DNA from: JAXGYV01 sp040772045
GTDB taxonomy: Bacteria; Actinomycetota; Thermoleophilia; UBA2241
Length of the DNA stretch: 64,000 nucleotides
Reading direction: 5' to 3'
NCBI GenBank assembly: GCA_040772045.1
Contig: JAXGYV010000001.1
Coordinates: 248,001 to 312,000 of the forward strand
The notes below the pieces were generated by a model. The model ran no database searches and was not told where the DNA came from. It saw only the letters and a program-made list of their open reading frames with translations. Positions within the stretch are counted from its first letter, which is position 1, and every line of letters begins with the position of its first letter. Made by a program: the position numbers and the translations under genes. Of the stretch, positions 63,781 to 64,000 are shown in pieces.

Positions 63781-64000
63781 CTAGCCGACTCTGGACGCCT
63801 CGCCAACAACAGCGAACTCAGTCGCGTTGGGATCGTAGGGACTCCCAGCGACATCGCCCCATCGCTCCACGACCCGCAGCCCACCGTCGGCGAACTCCCC
63901 GTCAAGCGCCGCGGGCGTGAAGCACTGAAGCCAGTTGAAGATACGGCGTATCCGATCGCGCTCAACGATGGTGTACTTGTCGAGCAGGAGGTGCTCGCGT
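63781..64000 (-). CDS. C-terminal part of a class I methyltransferase, cut by window edge
   Basis: The last 72 codons of a minus-strand gene: KYTIVERDRIRRIFNWLQCF, ADGGLRVVERWGDVAGSPYD and TEFAVVGEA. This pattern is common at the C terminus of SAM methyltransferases of the UbiE/type-11 group; the SAM motif would lie right of the window. The stop is at 63781-63783. Family is inferred from the tail only. Confidence 0.5.
   Translation of the reverse strand, partial: REHLLLDKYTIVERDRIRRIFNWLQCFTPAALDGEFADGGLRVVERWGDVAGSPYDPNATEFAVVGEASRVG

Overview
The window is GC-rich bacterial chromosome, almost wall-to-wall coding. Gene families, the Gram-positive-type SOS box (CGAAC-N4-GTTCG) at dinB, TANNNT promoters with very short or absent leaders, and many ATGA/GTGA stop-start overlaps suggest an actinobacterial lineage. 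The deep, possibly anaerobic branches such as Coriobacteriia or Thermoleophilia fit best. That placement is inference. Low-oxygen hints are QueH instead of an oxygen-using queuosine enzyme, several radical-SAM proteins, and a desulforedoxin-like protein beside an atypical thioredoxin reductase.

Layout. Positions 1-7.8 kb (minus strand) hold an aromatic amino acid operon, aroH-hisC-aroF-tyrA-aroA-cmk-plsC-ispH, ending in a truncated DUF512 radical-SAM gene. Positions 7.8-12.0 kb hold parA-ftsZ-scpA-scpB-rluB, a segregation/condensin/division module. Positions 12.1-18.4 kb hold yebC-ruvC-ruvA-ruvB-queH-queA-tgt-yajC (recombination and queuosine). Next come an EF-G-like GTPase, a LexA-controlled dinB and a CAP-domain secreted protein. 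Positions 22.3-28.4 kb hold rplU-rpmA-obgE-proA-nadD-yqeK-LCP-like-rsfS. Positions 28.4-40.2 kb hold mreB-mreC-mreD-mrdA-rodA (cell elongation), a DUF697 protein, a radical-SAM/DUF2344 pair and a ribonuclease E/G with a long arginine-patch tail. Positions 40.3-42.8 kb carry maf, ndk, a membrane zinc-ribbon protein and an acetate transporter.

From 43 kb the genome is more mosaic. It has a histidine ammonia-lyase divergent from a protein O-mannosyltransferase, MFS and M50 protease genes, a cyclic-2,3-diphosphoglycerate synthetase-like protein with a PLP racemase, a three-gene ABC exporter, carB, hisF, a thioredoxin-reductase-like protein, a small ABM protein and a desulforedoxin-like protein, a methyltransferase and an SRPBCC protein. 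The last 1.5 kb is debris: a possible transposase remnant, an XRE antitoxin stub, a DUF5063 remnant and a methyltransferase running off the edge.

The points most worth checking are: a ProA lacking its catalytic cysteine; mreB and rsfS whose conserved N termini have no ATG/GTG/TTG; leaderless dinB and PMT transcripts, the first with an SOS box over its start codon; a YajC with an acidic tail; and FtsZ embedded with ParA and ScpAB. I see no CRISPR array, intact insertion sequence, rRNA or tRNA gene.
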